This document shows, in pieces, positions 56,410 through 64,000 of a stretch of DNA of 64,000 bases. The notes under the pieces are model-generated. The model had not been told where the DNA came from. It did no database searches and worked only from the letters and a program-made list of their open reading frames with translations. The position numbers were made by a program, and so were the translations under genes. The stretch covers positions 267,276 through 331,275 of the forward strand of contig NZ_PIRF01000002.1 of assembly GCF_003049705.1 (NCBI RefSeq), in the 5' to 3' direction. The DNA is from Campylobacter concisus. GTDB lineage: Bacteria; Campylobacterota; Campylobacteria; Campylobacterales; Campylobacteraceae. The stretch's first letter is position 1. Each line of letters opens with the position of its first letter.

Positions 56410-57962
56410 TAAGCCTTTACCTCCGCAGCTTTTTTATGTTTTTCAAAAAGTTTATTTACAAATACTTGCTGAATAACCGAGCAAACGTTATTTACAAACC
56501 AGTAAAGTGTAAGACCAGCTGGGAATGTCACGAAGAAAAATGTAAATATAAGAGGTAAAAATTTCATCACCTTTTCTTGCATAGGATCAGTAAATGTCGT
56601 TGGTGTAAGCTTTTGCTGTAAAAACATCGTTAGACCCATCAAAATAGGCAATACAAAATATGGATCCATTACTGAAAGATCGTGTATCCAAAGTATCCAA
56701 GGAGCACCTTTTAGCTCGATCGCATTTAGTAAGACGCGGTAGATCGCAAAAAATACCGGAATCTGGAGCAAGATCGGTAAGCAGCCACCCATCGGATTTG
56801 CACCATGCTTTTTATAAAGCTCCATCATATGAACTTGCATTTTTTGCTTATCATCTTTATATTTTGTCTGAAGCTCTTTTACCTTTGGAGCAAGCTCTTT
56901 AAGCTTATTCATAGATAGCATACCCTTGTATGTAAGCGGGAATAAAACTATCCTTATAACAAGTGTTAGTACAACTATAGCCCAGCCCCAGTTGCCAATG
57001 TAGTTATGCAAGAAATTTAAAAATGCAAACATCGGTTTTGCTATAAATGTAAACCAACCATACTCAATAACATCGTTTAGTCTCTCATCCATCGAACTTA
57101 AAATTTTATGCTCTTTTGGTCCAATATATGCGCCTAATTTTAAATTATCATTTGCCTTTACAAAAAGAATAGGATTGTTGTTAGAATCTTTGTCTACGGC
57201 TACTTCAAATGGCTTTTCAAATGAGTAAAATAGCGTCGTATAGTATCTATCAGAGGCGGCTGCTATTGTGGTATTTGCATAGTTTTTAACCTCTTTGGCG
57301 TCACCATCTTCTATAATATTTAGGCTATCATCTGCATTTCTAAGCATAACGCCATGAACTGTGTAGCTATCTACTGCGATGTTTGTCCTAAAACCAGGAG
57401 TGATGAAATAATCAACATTTTTACTTAAATTTACTTCAACTTCATATCTGCCATTTGGGTAAAATTTGATATTTTTTGTAACTGTAACTCCATCTAAATT
57501 TTGAGTAAGTTTTATAGTTTTAGGCTCACTGCTAGCATCTATCTCACTAGCGTCACTACTATATGCAACCTTAAAAGCATCGGTATTTAGCGTACTATCG
57601 TTAAATCTAAGCTCAAGTGGCAATGGATTTTGCGAAACAAGCTCTATTTTGTTACCATCTTCAGTTTTGTATTTCTCTTCAGTTAAGTAGAATTTTGAAA
57701 TTCTTCCTAGCTTATCTATTTTTGCTTCGTAGCTTTGACCTTTGATAGTAGCGATTATCTCATTTGAAGCTAAATTTTCATTTGATTTTGATGTATTTTG
57801 ATTTATATTTGGAGCTTTATTTTGATCTATTGCTTGAGACATTGTAGTTTGGTTTTGCTCAGGCACCACTCTTTTTGGCATAAAAAAATCATACACTATA
57901 AAAAAAACAATAGATAAAAGCGCTGCAAGAAGCAACCTTTTTTGCATAGACATCTGTTCCAT
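56409..57962 (-). CDS. yidC: membrane protein insertase YidC
   Basis: 517 residues. N-terminal helix (LLLAALLSIVFFIVYDFFMP), a periplasmic beta-supersandwich (~60-315) and a conserved five-helix domain (~325-505). The membrane segment WAIVVLTLVIRIVLFPLTYK has the hydrophilic-groove Arg, and MGGCLPILLQIPVFFAIYRVL follows. It inserts membrane proteins alone or with SecYEG. One bp after yidD. Confidence 0.97.
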   Translation of the reverse strand: MEQMSMQKRLLLAALLSIVFFIVYDFFMPKRVVPEQNQTTMSQAIDQNKAPNINQNTSKSNENLASNEIIATIKGQSYEAKIDKLGRISKFYLTEEKYKTEDGNKIELVSQNPLPLELRFNDSTLNTDAFKVAYSSDASEIDASSEPKTIKLTQNLDGVTVTKNIKFYPNGRYEVEVNLSKNVDYFITPGFRTNIAVDSYTVHGVMLRNADDSLNIIEDGDAKEVKNYANTTIAAASDRYYTTLFYSFEKPFEVAVDKDSNNNPILFVKANDNLKLGAYIGPKEHKILSSMDERLNDVIEYGWFTFIAKPMFAFLNFLHNYIGNWGWAIVVLTLVIRIVLFPLTYKGMLSMNKLKELAPKVKELQTKYKDDKQKMQVHMMELYKKHGANPMGGCLPILLQIPVFFAIYRVLLNAIELKGAPWILWIHDLSVMDPYFVLPILMGLTMFLQQKLTPTTFTDPMQEKVMKFLPLIFTFFFVTFPAGLTLYWFVNNVCSVIQQVFVNKLFEKHKKAAEVKA

Positions 57963-57963
57963 T

Positions 57964-58305
57964 TTAATTTTTTTCCTTTAATTTATCTAATACTTTTACG
58001 ACATAAAATTTACCATTCTGACAAGGGACAAACCAAAAATTTACATTTCTGGTATCACTTTTTTGAGATATAAAACATAAGTTAAATTTTTTGTAGATGA
58101 TTGGGTAGTTGATACCGCCTTTAAAAAGTTGATTGCATCTTAAAATTCGCATAAATGTTGCAAAAAAAGCAGAAAAAAAACTATTTGTTTGAAATTCCCA
58201 AATCGCGTATTGTGAGCAAGTCGGGTAATAGCGACAGCTTTTTGGTAGAAGTATGGAAATATATTTTTGATAAAAAGCGATAGCTTTAATCGCAATTTTT
58301 TTCAT
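57964..58305 (-). CDS. yidD: YidD membrane-insertion factor
   Basis: 113 residues from the ATG at 58305 ([17 protein letters not shown]), whose ATGA overlaps the rnpA stop; a longer frame to 58335 would run through rnpA and is rejected. LPKSCRYYPTCSQYAIWEF is the YidD signature with its two Cys. The C-terminal ~45 residues are longer and less conserved than in most YidD proteins. YidD assists YidC. Confidence 0.88.
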   Translation of the reverse strand: MKKIAIKAIAFYQKYISILLPKSCRYYPTCSQYAIWEFQTNSFFSAFFATFMRILRCNQLFKGGINYPIIYKKFNLCFISQKSDTRNVNFWFVPCQNGKFYVVKVLDKLKEKN

Positions 58306-58637
58306 TTTAAACATCCCATTTTTTTTGTAGACCAACTTAAATTTTTACAAATTTTTTCAAATAAAATCTCTGTAATTCCATTTTTTGCAATAATAATATA
58401 TGTGCCATCTTTTAATTCACTAGAAATGTTAAAAAAAGCGGCTCTCAAAAGTCTTTTAGCTCTATTTCTAACTACCGCTTTTCCTACTTTTTTACTAGCA
58501 ACTACTGCTATTTTTTTTTCATTTGTTGGTTTATAAAAAACAATGCAAGCATCACAGTGCCACTTGCTAGCCTCTTTATAAACTTGAGAGAATTCTTTTG
58601 AGCCGCTTAACGACTCAAAACCAGCTAAGCAGCCAAT
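58302..58637 (-). CDS. rnpA: ribonuclease P protein component, probable ATT start
   Basis: 111 residues if started at the ATT at 58637. The family core [20 protein letters not shown] then KRLLRAAF contains the RNR-type basic motif that binds [18 protein letters not shown] is the N-terminal helix seen in homologues. No ATG, GTG or TTG occurs in frame between the TAG at 58646 and the core, so the start must be non-canonical. AAAGG lies 9 nt before the ATT, inside rpmH. Overlaps rpmH (13 bp) and yidD (4 bp). RnpA supports tRNA 5' maturation. Confidence 0.88.
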   Translation of the reverse strand: MGCLAGFESLSGSKEFSQVYKEASKWHCDACIVFYKPTNEKKIAVVASKKVGKAVVRNRAKRLLRAAFFNISSELKDGTYIIIAKNGITEILFEKICKNLSWSTKKMGCLK

Positions 58638-58759
58638 CTTTTTCTACCTTTGGCACGTCTAGCGTTTATTACCTTTCGGCCATTTTTAGTTTTCATTCTT
58701 AAGCGAAAGCCGTGAGTGCGTTTTTTAGGGGTTTTATGAGGTTGATAAGTCCTTTTCAT
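58625..58759 (-). CDS. rpmH: 50S ribosomal protein L34
   Basis: 44 residues, [19 protein letters not shown] to GRKRLAA, the standard L34. The ATG at 58759 follows AAGGATAG. Upstream in the minus direction a TGATAAAAT element about 30 bp before the ATG is a likely -10. First gene of the rpmH-rnpA-yidD-yidC-jag-mnmE cluster. Confidence 0.98.
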   Translation of the reverse strand: MKRTYQPHKTPKKRTHGFRLRMKTKNGRKVINARRAKGRKRLAA

Positions 58760-58869
58760 TTCTATCCTTAAAGTTAATATAAAAAGTGGGATTTTATCAA
58801 AGCAATACTTAAATTCCTTTGAATAACTTAGCTTAAAAAGCCATAACTCAAACTTTAAGCAAATCAAGT

Positions 58870-58875
58870 TATAAT
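58870..58875 (+). promoter_or_regulatory. -10 element suggesting a leaderless mRNA for the UDG-like gene
   Basis: TATAAT ends 6 bp before the ATG at 58882, so a start point at the usual distance falls on or next to the A of the ATG. No ribosome site lies between. The same spacer also holds the divergent rpmH promoter. Confidence 0.5.
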
Positions 58876-58881
58876 CCAAAA

Positions 58882-59535
58882 ATGAATTTTAATAAAGACA
58901 ATAGGCTTTTAAAAAAATTATTTTTCTTAAAACTAATTGGCTATAAGTTTATTGATAAAAATTTTCTTAGTCTAAGCAATTATCATGATTACAACAATAT
59001 TGATGAGCTAAACCGTGAGATAAAAAAATGTTCTCTTTGTTCTTTGCGAAATAGCTCAAAAGGCGTAACAGCAGGCATCGGCAATGAAAATAGCAAAATC
59101 ATGTTTATATTATTTTCTAAAAAAAATGATTCTTATGAAAATAACAGTAAAAAATTTTTAGAAAATGCCATAAAAAATAGTTTAAATTTAGATATAAAAG
59201 AAATTTATATAAGTTCTCTACTTCGGTGTGAAATTTCACAAAATGATGATAAAAGTCCGATTTTAAGCCGTTCTATTGAACTTTGTCGTCCTTATTTGTT
59301 TGAAGAGATTAGGCTGATAAAGCCAAAGATAATTGTGACTTTAGGAGAGAAAGCCTTTATGCATTTATATCCAAATTTATTGCTAAAAGGCGGATTTGCA
59401 AGCATAAGAGGTAGTATTTTAAAAAATGAAAATAGCCTTATTTTACCAACGTTTTCGCCAGAGTGGATCAGCAAAAATCCTAGTTTTGAAAATATTTTTA
59501 TAGATGATTTAAAAAAGATCAAAGGAGTGATATGA
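58882..59535 (+). CDS. uracil-DNA-glycosylase-like Fe-S protein, catalytic motifs degenerate
   Basis: 217 residues. Resembles family 4 [11 protein letters not shown] gives two Cys, and LLRCEIS and IELCRPY two more, the four ligands of the [4Fe-4S] cluster. But motif A, usually GEAPG, is FILFSKKND, and the late HPSP block is PTFSPEW. So uracil excision is doubtful. Corresponds to Cj0963. The gene probably shares its transcript with the exported-protein gene that follows (4-bp overlap ATGA). Confidence 0.75.
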   Translation: MNFNKDNRLLKKLFFLKLIGYKFIDKNFLSLSNYHDYNNIDELNREIKKCSLCSLRNSSKGVTAGIGNENSKIMFILFSKKNDSYENNSKKFLENAIKNSLNLDIKEIYISSLLRCEISQNDDKSPILSRSIELCRPYLFEEIRLIKPKIIVTLGEKAFMHLYPNLLLKGGFASIRGSILKNENSLILPTFSPEWISKNPSFENIFIDDLKKIKGVI

Positions 59536-60782
59536 GAAAAATTTTACTTTTTTTAGCCATTTTTTCGACTATTTTTGCATCGCAAGATGAGATAAACTTT
59601 GAGAGTAATATTACAAAAAATCAAAGTCTATCAAGCATACCTCCAGCAAAGATTACTTATATAAATTTAGAACCAGAATTTTGTGATAATGCCTGCTTAA
59701 ATGAGCTTATTAAGTCTGATTTACTGGCTAGTTTTATGGCGAGATTTGAGCCAGCAAAAATAGACGATAACGCTCTTTTAGAGCTTTATATCTCTCTTGG
59801 TGGTGAAGCTATTTTAAAAGTTAATAAAAGCGGTAAAATCGCTGTAATCATCCCACAAAAGATTATAAAATCTTATGCAAATGTTGTATCAAATGCGGTC
59901 TTAAGCTATGTCTTAAAGCAAGATGCGGATATCGAGATCAAATTTATAAATAGCAACGATGAAAGCCCACAAAGTCTTACAAATGCTATGCAAACGGCTA
60001 GAGCCCAAGGCTTTAATTATTTTATCGCGGCCCTTACATCAAATGGTGCAAACATTATAAATTCGCTAGTTCTATCAAATGAGCTTATCTACATTCCAAG
60101 CGTTCATAGCTCTTTTATCATAAATCCAAAACCAAATTTGATCTTTGGTGGCATTGATTATAAAGACCAAATTTCAGCTTTGCTAGCTTACTCGAACGAA
60201 AAAATAGTTGCATTTGATGATGGTAGTTCATTAGGGCAAAAGCTAAATGAATATGTCCGAATGCAAAGTAGTAATTATCATGAAGCCACTATCGTAGGTA
60301 AAGATATAAATTTAAACGACACCTTAAGTAAAAAATCCAAATTTGATGACGCAAGTATATTTTTAAACATCCCAATCATCAAAGCTTCTCTTGTAGCAAT
60401 GCAGATGAGAGGCTTTGAGATAAAACCATACGCACTTTTAAGCACACAGATAAATTTTTTACCAAATATCTTTAATGCTATCGCGCAAAGAGATAGACAA
60501 AATCTTTTCATCGCAAACTCACTAAATCCTATTAACGACTTATTTTTGGGACTTGGCGATCTTTTTGATGTAGATTTTAGATATTCACAAATCGGCTATT
60601 CAAGTGCTTTTGGTGCCGAGTATATATATACAAATTTTATAGATAAAAGTGCTGATAGAATTTTTACCGAAAGAGTTGAAAACTCACAAGTTTTATATGG
60701 AGTTAAAATTTATAACGCAAAAGGCGACCACTTTGACGAAGCAAATCAAGAAATTTTGCTCGATCAAAATAGCTCGATGTAA
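59532..60782 (+). CDS. exported protein with type-I periplasmic-binding-like pattern
   Basis: 416 residues with signal peptide ([16 protein letters not shown]). From residue ~95 the chain alternates strands and helices: KIAVIIPQKIIKSYANVVSN, then FNYFIAALTSNGANIINSLV, IYIPSVHSS, and EKIVAFDDGSS, the look of a two-lobed type-I binding protein (LppC/LpoA-like). No specific ligand family is recognised. Cj0964 is the positional homologue. Ribosome site AAAGGAG precedes the ATG. Confidence 0.65.
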   Translation: MRKILLFLAIFSTIFASQDEINFESNITKNQSLSSIPPAKITYINLEPEFCDNACLNELIKSDLLASFMARFEPAKIDDNALLELYISLGGEAILKVNKSGKIAVIIPQKIIKSYANVVSNAVLSYVLKQDADIEIKFINSNDESPQSLTNAMQTARAQGFNYFIAALTSNGANIINSLVLSNELIYIPSVHSSFIINPKPNLIFGGIDYKDQISALLAYSNEKIVAFDDGSSLGQKLNEYVRMQSSNYHEATIVGKDINLNDTLSKKSKFDDASIFLNIPIIKASLVAMQMRGFEIKPYALLSTQINFLPNIFNAIAQRDRQNLFIANSLNPINDLFLGLGDLFDVDFRYSQIGYSSAFGAEYIYTNFIDKSADRIFTERVENSQVLYGVKIYNAKGDHFDEANQEILLDQNSSM

Positions 60783-60826
60783 AAGCACAAAGTGGCTAAA
60801 GCTAAATTTTTAAACTTAACCACGAT

Positions 60827-61216
60827 CTAAAATTTAGAATTCTCCAAAAATTTCTTTATCTCGTCATTTATCTTAGTAAGCTTTTTTTCTTTCATAAAGG
60901 CTAACGTAATCGTCGCTCTAAAGAGCAGTTTTTCAGCATTTTTGTCATCAAATTTATAAATTTCTTGCTCCAAAACAAGACTAGCTTTTTTAAGCTCTAA
61001 AATTTTGGTTCTAACAAATACTTCATCGCCAAGCACAGCAGAAGCTATAAATTTAGCCTCAAGCGACGAAACTAAAAAATATCCGCTCTCTTTTGTGAAA
61101 TTTAGCCCAGCCCGAAAAAATGCTTCACTTCTAGCTCGCTCGCAAAATTTAATGTAGTTTGTATGATAGACTATGCCGCCCGCGTCAGTATCTTCGTAGT
61201 AGATTCGTATTTTCAC
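60827..61216 (-). CDS. YbgC-like hotdog acyl-CoA thioesterase
   Basis: 129 residues from the GTG at 61216, which has AAAGGAA 5 nt upstream; an ATG 27 nt earlier lacks a ribosome site. IYYEDTDAGGIVYHTNYIKFCERAR holds the catalytic Asp of the 4HBT/YbgC family. These are cytosolic thioesterases tied to phospholipid or Tol-Pal-associated metabolism. Cj0965c homologue, the last gene of the conserved block before the accessory region. Confidence 0.9.
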   Translation of the reverse strand: MKIRIYYEDTDAGGIVYHTNYIKFCERARSEAFFRAGLNFTKESGYFLVSSLEAKFIASAVLGDEVFVRTKILELKKASLVLEQEIYKFDDKNAEKLLFRATITLAFMKEKKLTKINDEIKKFLENSKF

Positions 61217-61242
61217 GGTATTTCCTTTAAATTTAAAATACA

Positions 61243-61351
61243 AAGCTCTAGTTTACTATAATTTTGGCTTACTTTAATCATAGCCTAGGTTACTAGAGCT
61301 TGCTTGCCAGACAGATATTTAAGGCATGCAAATACTATTTGCTTTAGCCTT
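61243..61351. other. two hairpins in the spacer between ybgC and the PARIS-like pair
   Basis: First: 10-bp perfect arms AAGCTCTAGT (61243-61252) / ACTAGAGCTT (61292-61301). Second: AAGGC...GCAAAT / ATTTGC...GCCTT at 61321-61351, a bulged stem followed by ATTTTG on the plus strand. They may end transcription from the PARIS side or lie in the ybgC leader. Confidence 0.4.
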
Positions 61352-61407
61352 AGATTTTGTTTCTAGCAATCGAATATGCAATTTTATTAATTTTTTTATT
61401 ATTTTAT

Positions 61408-62388
61408 TTAAATTTTGTCACCAAATGATGCAGTTGTCAGGTTGTTCTCCAAAAATGATTTTAAACAACTAGGGGTAATGGCATAAGTAGTCAAAGTCAA
61501 AATTCCAGTATCGATTCCAAAAGATATTTTACATTTATACCTATTAGTTAAAAGTTTTTGATTTCTACTACCCACCTCTTCTTTTATCTTTTTTAAAAAA
61601 TCTATAAAGAATTTAAATTCAAATTTGCCTCTAAAACTGTGAGATGGATTTGACTGAAGTAATATAATTTTTTTTTCTTCTATATTCTCAATTAATATTC
61701 TAGGCGAATTTGGAAATAACTTTTTTTCTAAAATATCTATATTCTCTAAATCATCAAAAATATTAACTTTTATTCTTAAGTCTTTATTAAATATATTATT
61801 GGTATTAAAATATTTTTTTAGGGCATCATTGATATTAAGTCTAGTGTCTATTTTTGTTTTCATCCTAATATCGTGTTGGCATGCCAGCCATGCATTTAAA
61901 AACAGTAGTTTATTATGAAAAGTTTTTAAGGCATCCTCATATAAGTTAATTACCTTTTGAACATCTTCATTATTGTTCATATTAAATTCATCCAGTAAAA
62001 TTCTGATTAGTGTTTCTTTGGAAGAATAAAAATTTTCTATTGAATAGAAAGGTGTTACATATAACGTATTATTGGTTTTATCATCAGAATAGTCCTTATC
62101 TACAAAGAATAATACATTTGCCGCATTATACTCTGTTCTATTTTTTATTAACTCCCGAACCTTAACAACCTTATCTTTTCCGCCACATGTAAAATATTTG
62201 CATTTTTTATGGTAAGCAAATTCAATTCTTGCTCCATAATATTTTTTATCCTCATCTCCTTCAAAAAAACAATAAACCAAATCTTGATTATTTTTTACAT
62301 AGGCCATTACAAAATTAACGTACGCAGCATGCCCGGATTCAGTTGAATCCTTCATTATTTCAAGCAAAGAATTATTCATTGCACTCAT
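61408..62388 (-). CDS. ariB: DUF4435 Toprim-like protein, AriB-like effector of a PARIS-type system
   Basis: 326 residues. DUF4435 blocks: LVYCFFEGDEDKKYYGARIE with the acidic Glu43, CGGKDKVVKVRELI, NVLFFVDKDYSDD with Asp97 and Asp99, and TPFYSIENFY. Glu and the DxD pair are the Toprim metal ligands. In PARIS, AriB is the toxic effector released by AriA when a phage anti-restriction protein such as Ocr is sensed, and it cleaves host tRNA-Lys. The C-terminal third (~200-326) is less conserved. It overlaps the ATPase gene by 17 bp; an internal ATG at 62379 is an alternative start. GC is very low. Confidence 0.8.
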   Translation of the reverse strand: MSAMNNSLLEIMKDSTESGHAAYVNFVMAYVKNNQDLVYCFFEGDEDKKYYGARIEFAYHKKCKYFTCGGKDKVVKVRELIKNRTEYNAANVLFFVDKDYSDDKTNNTLYVTPFYSIENFYSSKETLIRILLDEFNMNNNEDVQKVINLYEDALKTFHNKLLFLNAWLACQHDIRMKTKIDTRLNINDALKKYFNTNNIFNKDLRIKVNIFDDLENIDILEKKLFPNSPRILIENIEEKKIILLQSNPSHSFRGKFEFKFFIDFLKKIKEEVGSRNQKLLTNRYKCKISFGIDTGILTLTTYAITPSCLKSFLENNLTTASFGDKI

Positions 62389-63745
62389 TCATATACATAT
62401 TAATACCAACAGCAAATTTTTCTAATTCATTGTCAAAAATAAAAGGTGAATGGGTTACTGCTAATAAAAATTTACATTTACCTGATTCGATAATATCAGG
62501 TAATAACCTTTTTTGCCAAGGCAAAGAAAGTGAGAGCTCTGGCTCATCAAACAATACGATTAAATTTTCGTTTTTTTCTAAATAAATTTTTGAAAAAATT
62601 GAAACTATCTGTTTTTCTCCAGACGACAATTTATCTATTTCAACCTTTTCTTTCGTATTCTTTCTACATATATATAAATCTACCAAACTTTCATCATATA
62701 CAACCTCTTTATCAAATAAGTACTGGTTGCAAACGTCTCTAAATTTTTTCATTTTATCATCAAGATGCTTATGAGCATTGTATATATCAATGAGTTTAAA
62801 AACAAAAAAAACCAAATCGCTCTTATTGTTTAATTCGTTTTTTTTATCTAATAAATTCAATATTGAATCTTTGTCCTTTTTGGATATATTATCTCCTACT
62901 CTATGTAAAATAATCCTAATTGTATTCTTATCTAATGATTCAATTTTATTTAAGTCGTTGCTTGTTGTATGCAAAAAGTGAGATAACATCTGTCCAGTTA
63001 GCTTAGAAAAACCAGTGATTGTTGACTTTTCAATTTCCTGTTTTATGCTTTTAATTTTTTGCTTGACATCATTCATTCCAAAATGTATCAATGTCTCCTC
63101 ATCATCCAATTCATCGGCTAATTCCACACTATATGATTCTGTATAATAACTACGGGTGTCACGACGGCGCATACCTCTTTCCTCGAATACTCCAAGATTT
63201 TTCAAATCCTCCTCAACTCTTCTATACGTTGGTAAATATAATATTGAAAATTTTAATTCTTGTCTAATATTATCCATTTTATCAAAAACCTCAAAATTCG
63301 GTCTTTCCGTAATAAAACGAAAAATTTCAATTGCCATGATTCTATCGGGAGCAAACTGTCTAATTTTATTGTCTTTAACGTAATTTAGTATTTTTTTTTC
63401 AGCATCTTTATTAAAATCATCAAATTCGGATAAATCCAACTTTTCTAACATGAGAGCAATGCTACTTGGCAATCTTCTATTATCATTATCTAAGTAATTT
63501 ACATAATCATCTAGATTAGACTTTGAAAATTGAATATGTTGTTTATTTGTAAAAAATAGCTCTATTGACTCGAATTCTATTTTTGATAGCTTAATATACT
63601 TACCGTTTAATAAATAATATAACGAATTTAAAACTGTTGTTTTTCCAAAACCATTTTCACCGATCAATATTTTTATGTTATCTTCAAAATTAATCTCAAC
63701 ATTTCTAAAACCAAAAAGCCCATTTATTTTAAATTGTTTAATCAT
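62372..63745 (-). CDS. ariA: AAA_15/AAA_21-type ATPase, AriA-like sensor of a PARIS-type system
   Basis: 457 residues, ABC/SMC-like single-gene ATPase. Walker A IGENGFGKTTVLNSLYYLL (Lys35), signature LSSGEKQIVSIFSKIYLE, Walker B LIVLFDEPELSLSLPWQKRL, and H-loop VTHSPFIF. The insert between ~140 and ~350 is helical and probably dimerises. With a DUF4435 partner directly downstream and overlapping, it fits AriA of PARIS, which holds AriB inactive in a large assembly until a phage trigger binds. OLD-family ATPases are the alternative, but those carry a fused Toprim, absent here. Confidence 0.8.
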   Translation of the reverse strand: MIKQFKINGLFGFRNVEINFEDNIKILIGENGFGKTTVLNSLYYLLNGKYIKLSKIEFESIELFFTNKQHIQFSKSNLDDYVNYLDNDNRRLPSSIALMLEKLDLSEFDDFNKDAEKKILNYVKDNKIRQFAPDRIMAIEIFRFITERPNFEVFDKMDNIRQELKFSILYLPTYRRVEEDLKNLGVFEERGMRRRDTRSYYTESYSVELADELDDEETLIHFGMNDVKQKIKSIKQEIEKSTITGFSKLTGQMLSHFLHTTSNDLNKIESLDKNTIRIILHRVGDNISKKDKDSILNLLDKKNELNNKSDLVFFVFKLIDIYNAHKHLDDKMKKFRDVCNQYLFDKEVVYDESLVDLYICRKNTKEKVEIDKLSSGEKQIVSIFSKIYLEKNENLIVLFDEPELSLSLPWQKRLLPDIIESGKCKFLLAVTHSPFIFDNELEKFAVGINMYMNECNE

Positions 63746-63775
63746 TTATTTCTCCATATTAATTCTAGTTATTGC

Positions 63776-63797
63776 AGGAATAAATTTATTTATTCCT
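63776..63797. promoter_or_regulatory. 22-bp palindrome upstream of ariA
   Basis: Arms AGGAATAAAT / ATTTATTCCT pair perfectly around a TT centre, 30 bp before the ariA ATG. A second short palindrome (ACATAAcTTATGT) lies about 10 bp further out. An operator for a repressor, or a small hairpin in the leader, are both possible. Confidence 0.45.
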
Positions 63798-64000
63798 AAA
63801 ACATAAACATAACTTATGTATATAAGCAAAAGTTCCAAAATATCGTAAATTTATACTGTATTTTAACTTTATAGAATGAGTGCGCTTAATCAAATATAGC
63901 TCCGATTATTATATTTTAAATTAATTCTTGGTATATTATTTTTAGATATTTAATTTTATCACAAAGCCTTTGAATATATCTTGAAATATATCTTATCTTA
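63798..64000. other. very AT-rich upstream region, no gene recognised
   Basis: About 200 bp of AT-rich DNA up to the window edge. It should hold the ariA promoter on the minus strand (TATA-like elements near 63820). No frame with a ribosome site was seen. Anything beyond the edge is outside view. Confidence 0.4.

Noticed and set aside
58305..58335. Longer yidD starting at 58335
   Set aside because: It would overlap the rnpA 3' end by more than 30 bp, whereas the ATG at 58305 gives a standard ATGA overlap and the family's usual N-terminus.
63391..63399. Runs of nine A (coding strand) in ariA, ariB (61668-61676) and rnpA (58511-58519) as phase-variation tracts
   Set aside because: Phase variation in Campylobacter mostly uses poly-G/C. 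A9 runs coding Glu-Lys-Lys are expected in DNA this AT-rich.
61408..63745. Prophage or integrative element carrying the ATPase/DUF4435 pair
   Set aside because: No integrase, structural, tRNA or att-like direct repeat was seen in the window; only the two genes stand out.
1..64000. tRNA, rRNA, tmRNA, CRISPR arrays and insertion sequences
   Set aside because: Spacers were read for cloverleaf, repeat-spacer and transposase patterns by eye; none was found. A covariance-model search would be decisive.

Overview
The window looks like chromosome from a Campylobacter of the C. concisus type. It is AT-rich with AAATTT-rich spacers, has extended -10 promoters without clear -35 boxes, and gene blocks follow the order known from C. 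jejuni (homologues of Cj0539-0546, Cj0692-0696, Cj0941-0946, Cj0953-0965, Cj1226-1231 and Cj1235-1236). The genus call rests on this remembered synteny and on protein resemblance; no search was run.

Layout. 1-7 kb: partial YihY, a PGBA-type exported protein, an M23 peptidase, MgtE, a NUDT14-like NUDIX protein and polyphosphate kinase. 7-16.5 kb (minus strand): a UbiD-like decarboxylase, then the run DUF2018 - exported protein - polyprenyl synthase - hemA - proS - fxsA - hemC, ending in an Imm10-like gene. 16.6-20 kb: metY, a small membrane protein, a 0.5 kb repeat-bearing spacer and a K+/H+ antiporter. 20-27 kb: an envelope and heat-stress block with the CprRS-type two-component system and htrA on the minus strand, divergent from cbpA-hspR-kefB, with a near-consensus HAIR operator in between. 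27-37 kb: lolC/E-like permease, secA, lolA, a PIF1-like helicase, an NlpC/P60 + M15 lipoprotein, DUF523 and a class IV aminotransferase. 37-44 kb: the division cluster (ftsL-like, rsmH, a degenerate class II aldolase, ppiD, ftsA, ftsZ). 44-47 kb: MIP18 / membrane / DUF2249 operon and an MsrAB fusion. 47-61 kb: purH, DnaJ-like protein, SDH/SppA-type protease, purL, mnmE, jag, yidC, yidD, rnpA, rpmH, then a UDG-like gene pair and a YbgC thioesterase.

The clearest accessory element is at 61.4-63.75 kb: an overlapping ATPase + DUF4435 (Toprim-like) gene pair with the architecture of the PARIS (AriA-AriB) anti-phage system, in very AT-rich DNA and with a perfect-arm palindrome just upstream.

Other points worth attention: rnpA has no ATG, GTG or TTG in frame and probably starts at ATT; the UDG-like gene looks leaderless; three small proteins appear to be degenerate members of catalytic families (aldolase, UDG, GGDEF-like); and an orphan immunity-like gene sits at the end of the heme operon. 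No tRNA, rRNA, CRISPR array, insertion sequence or prophage was recognised.
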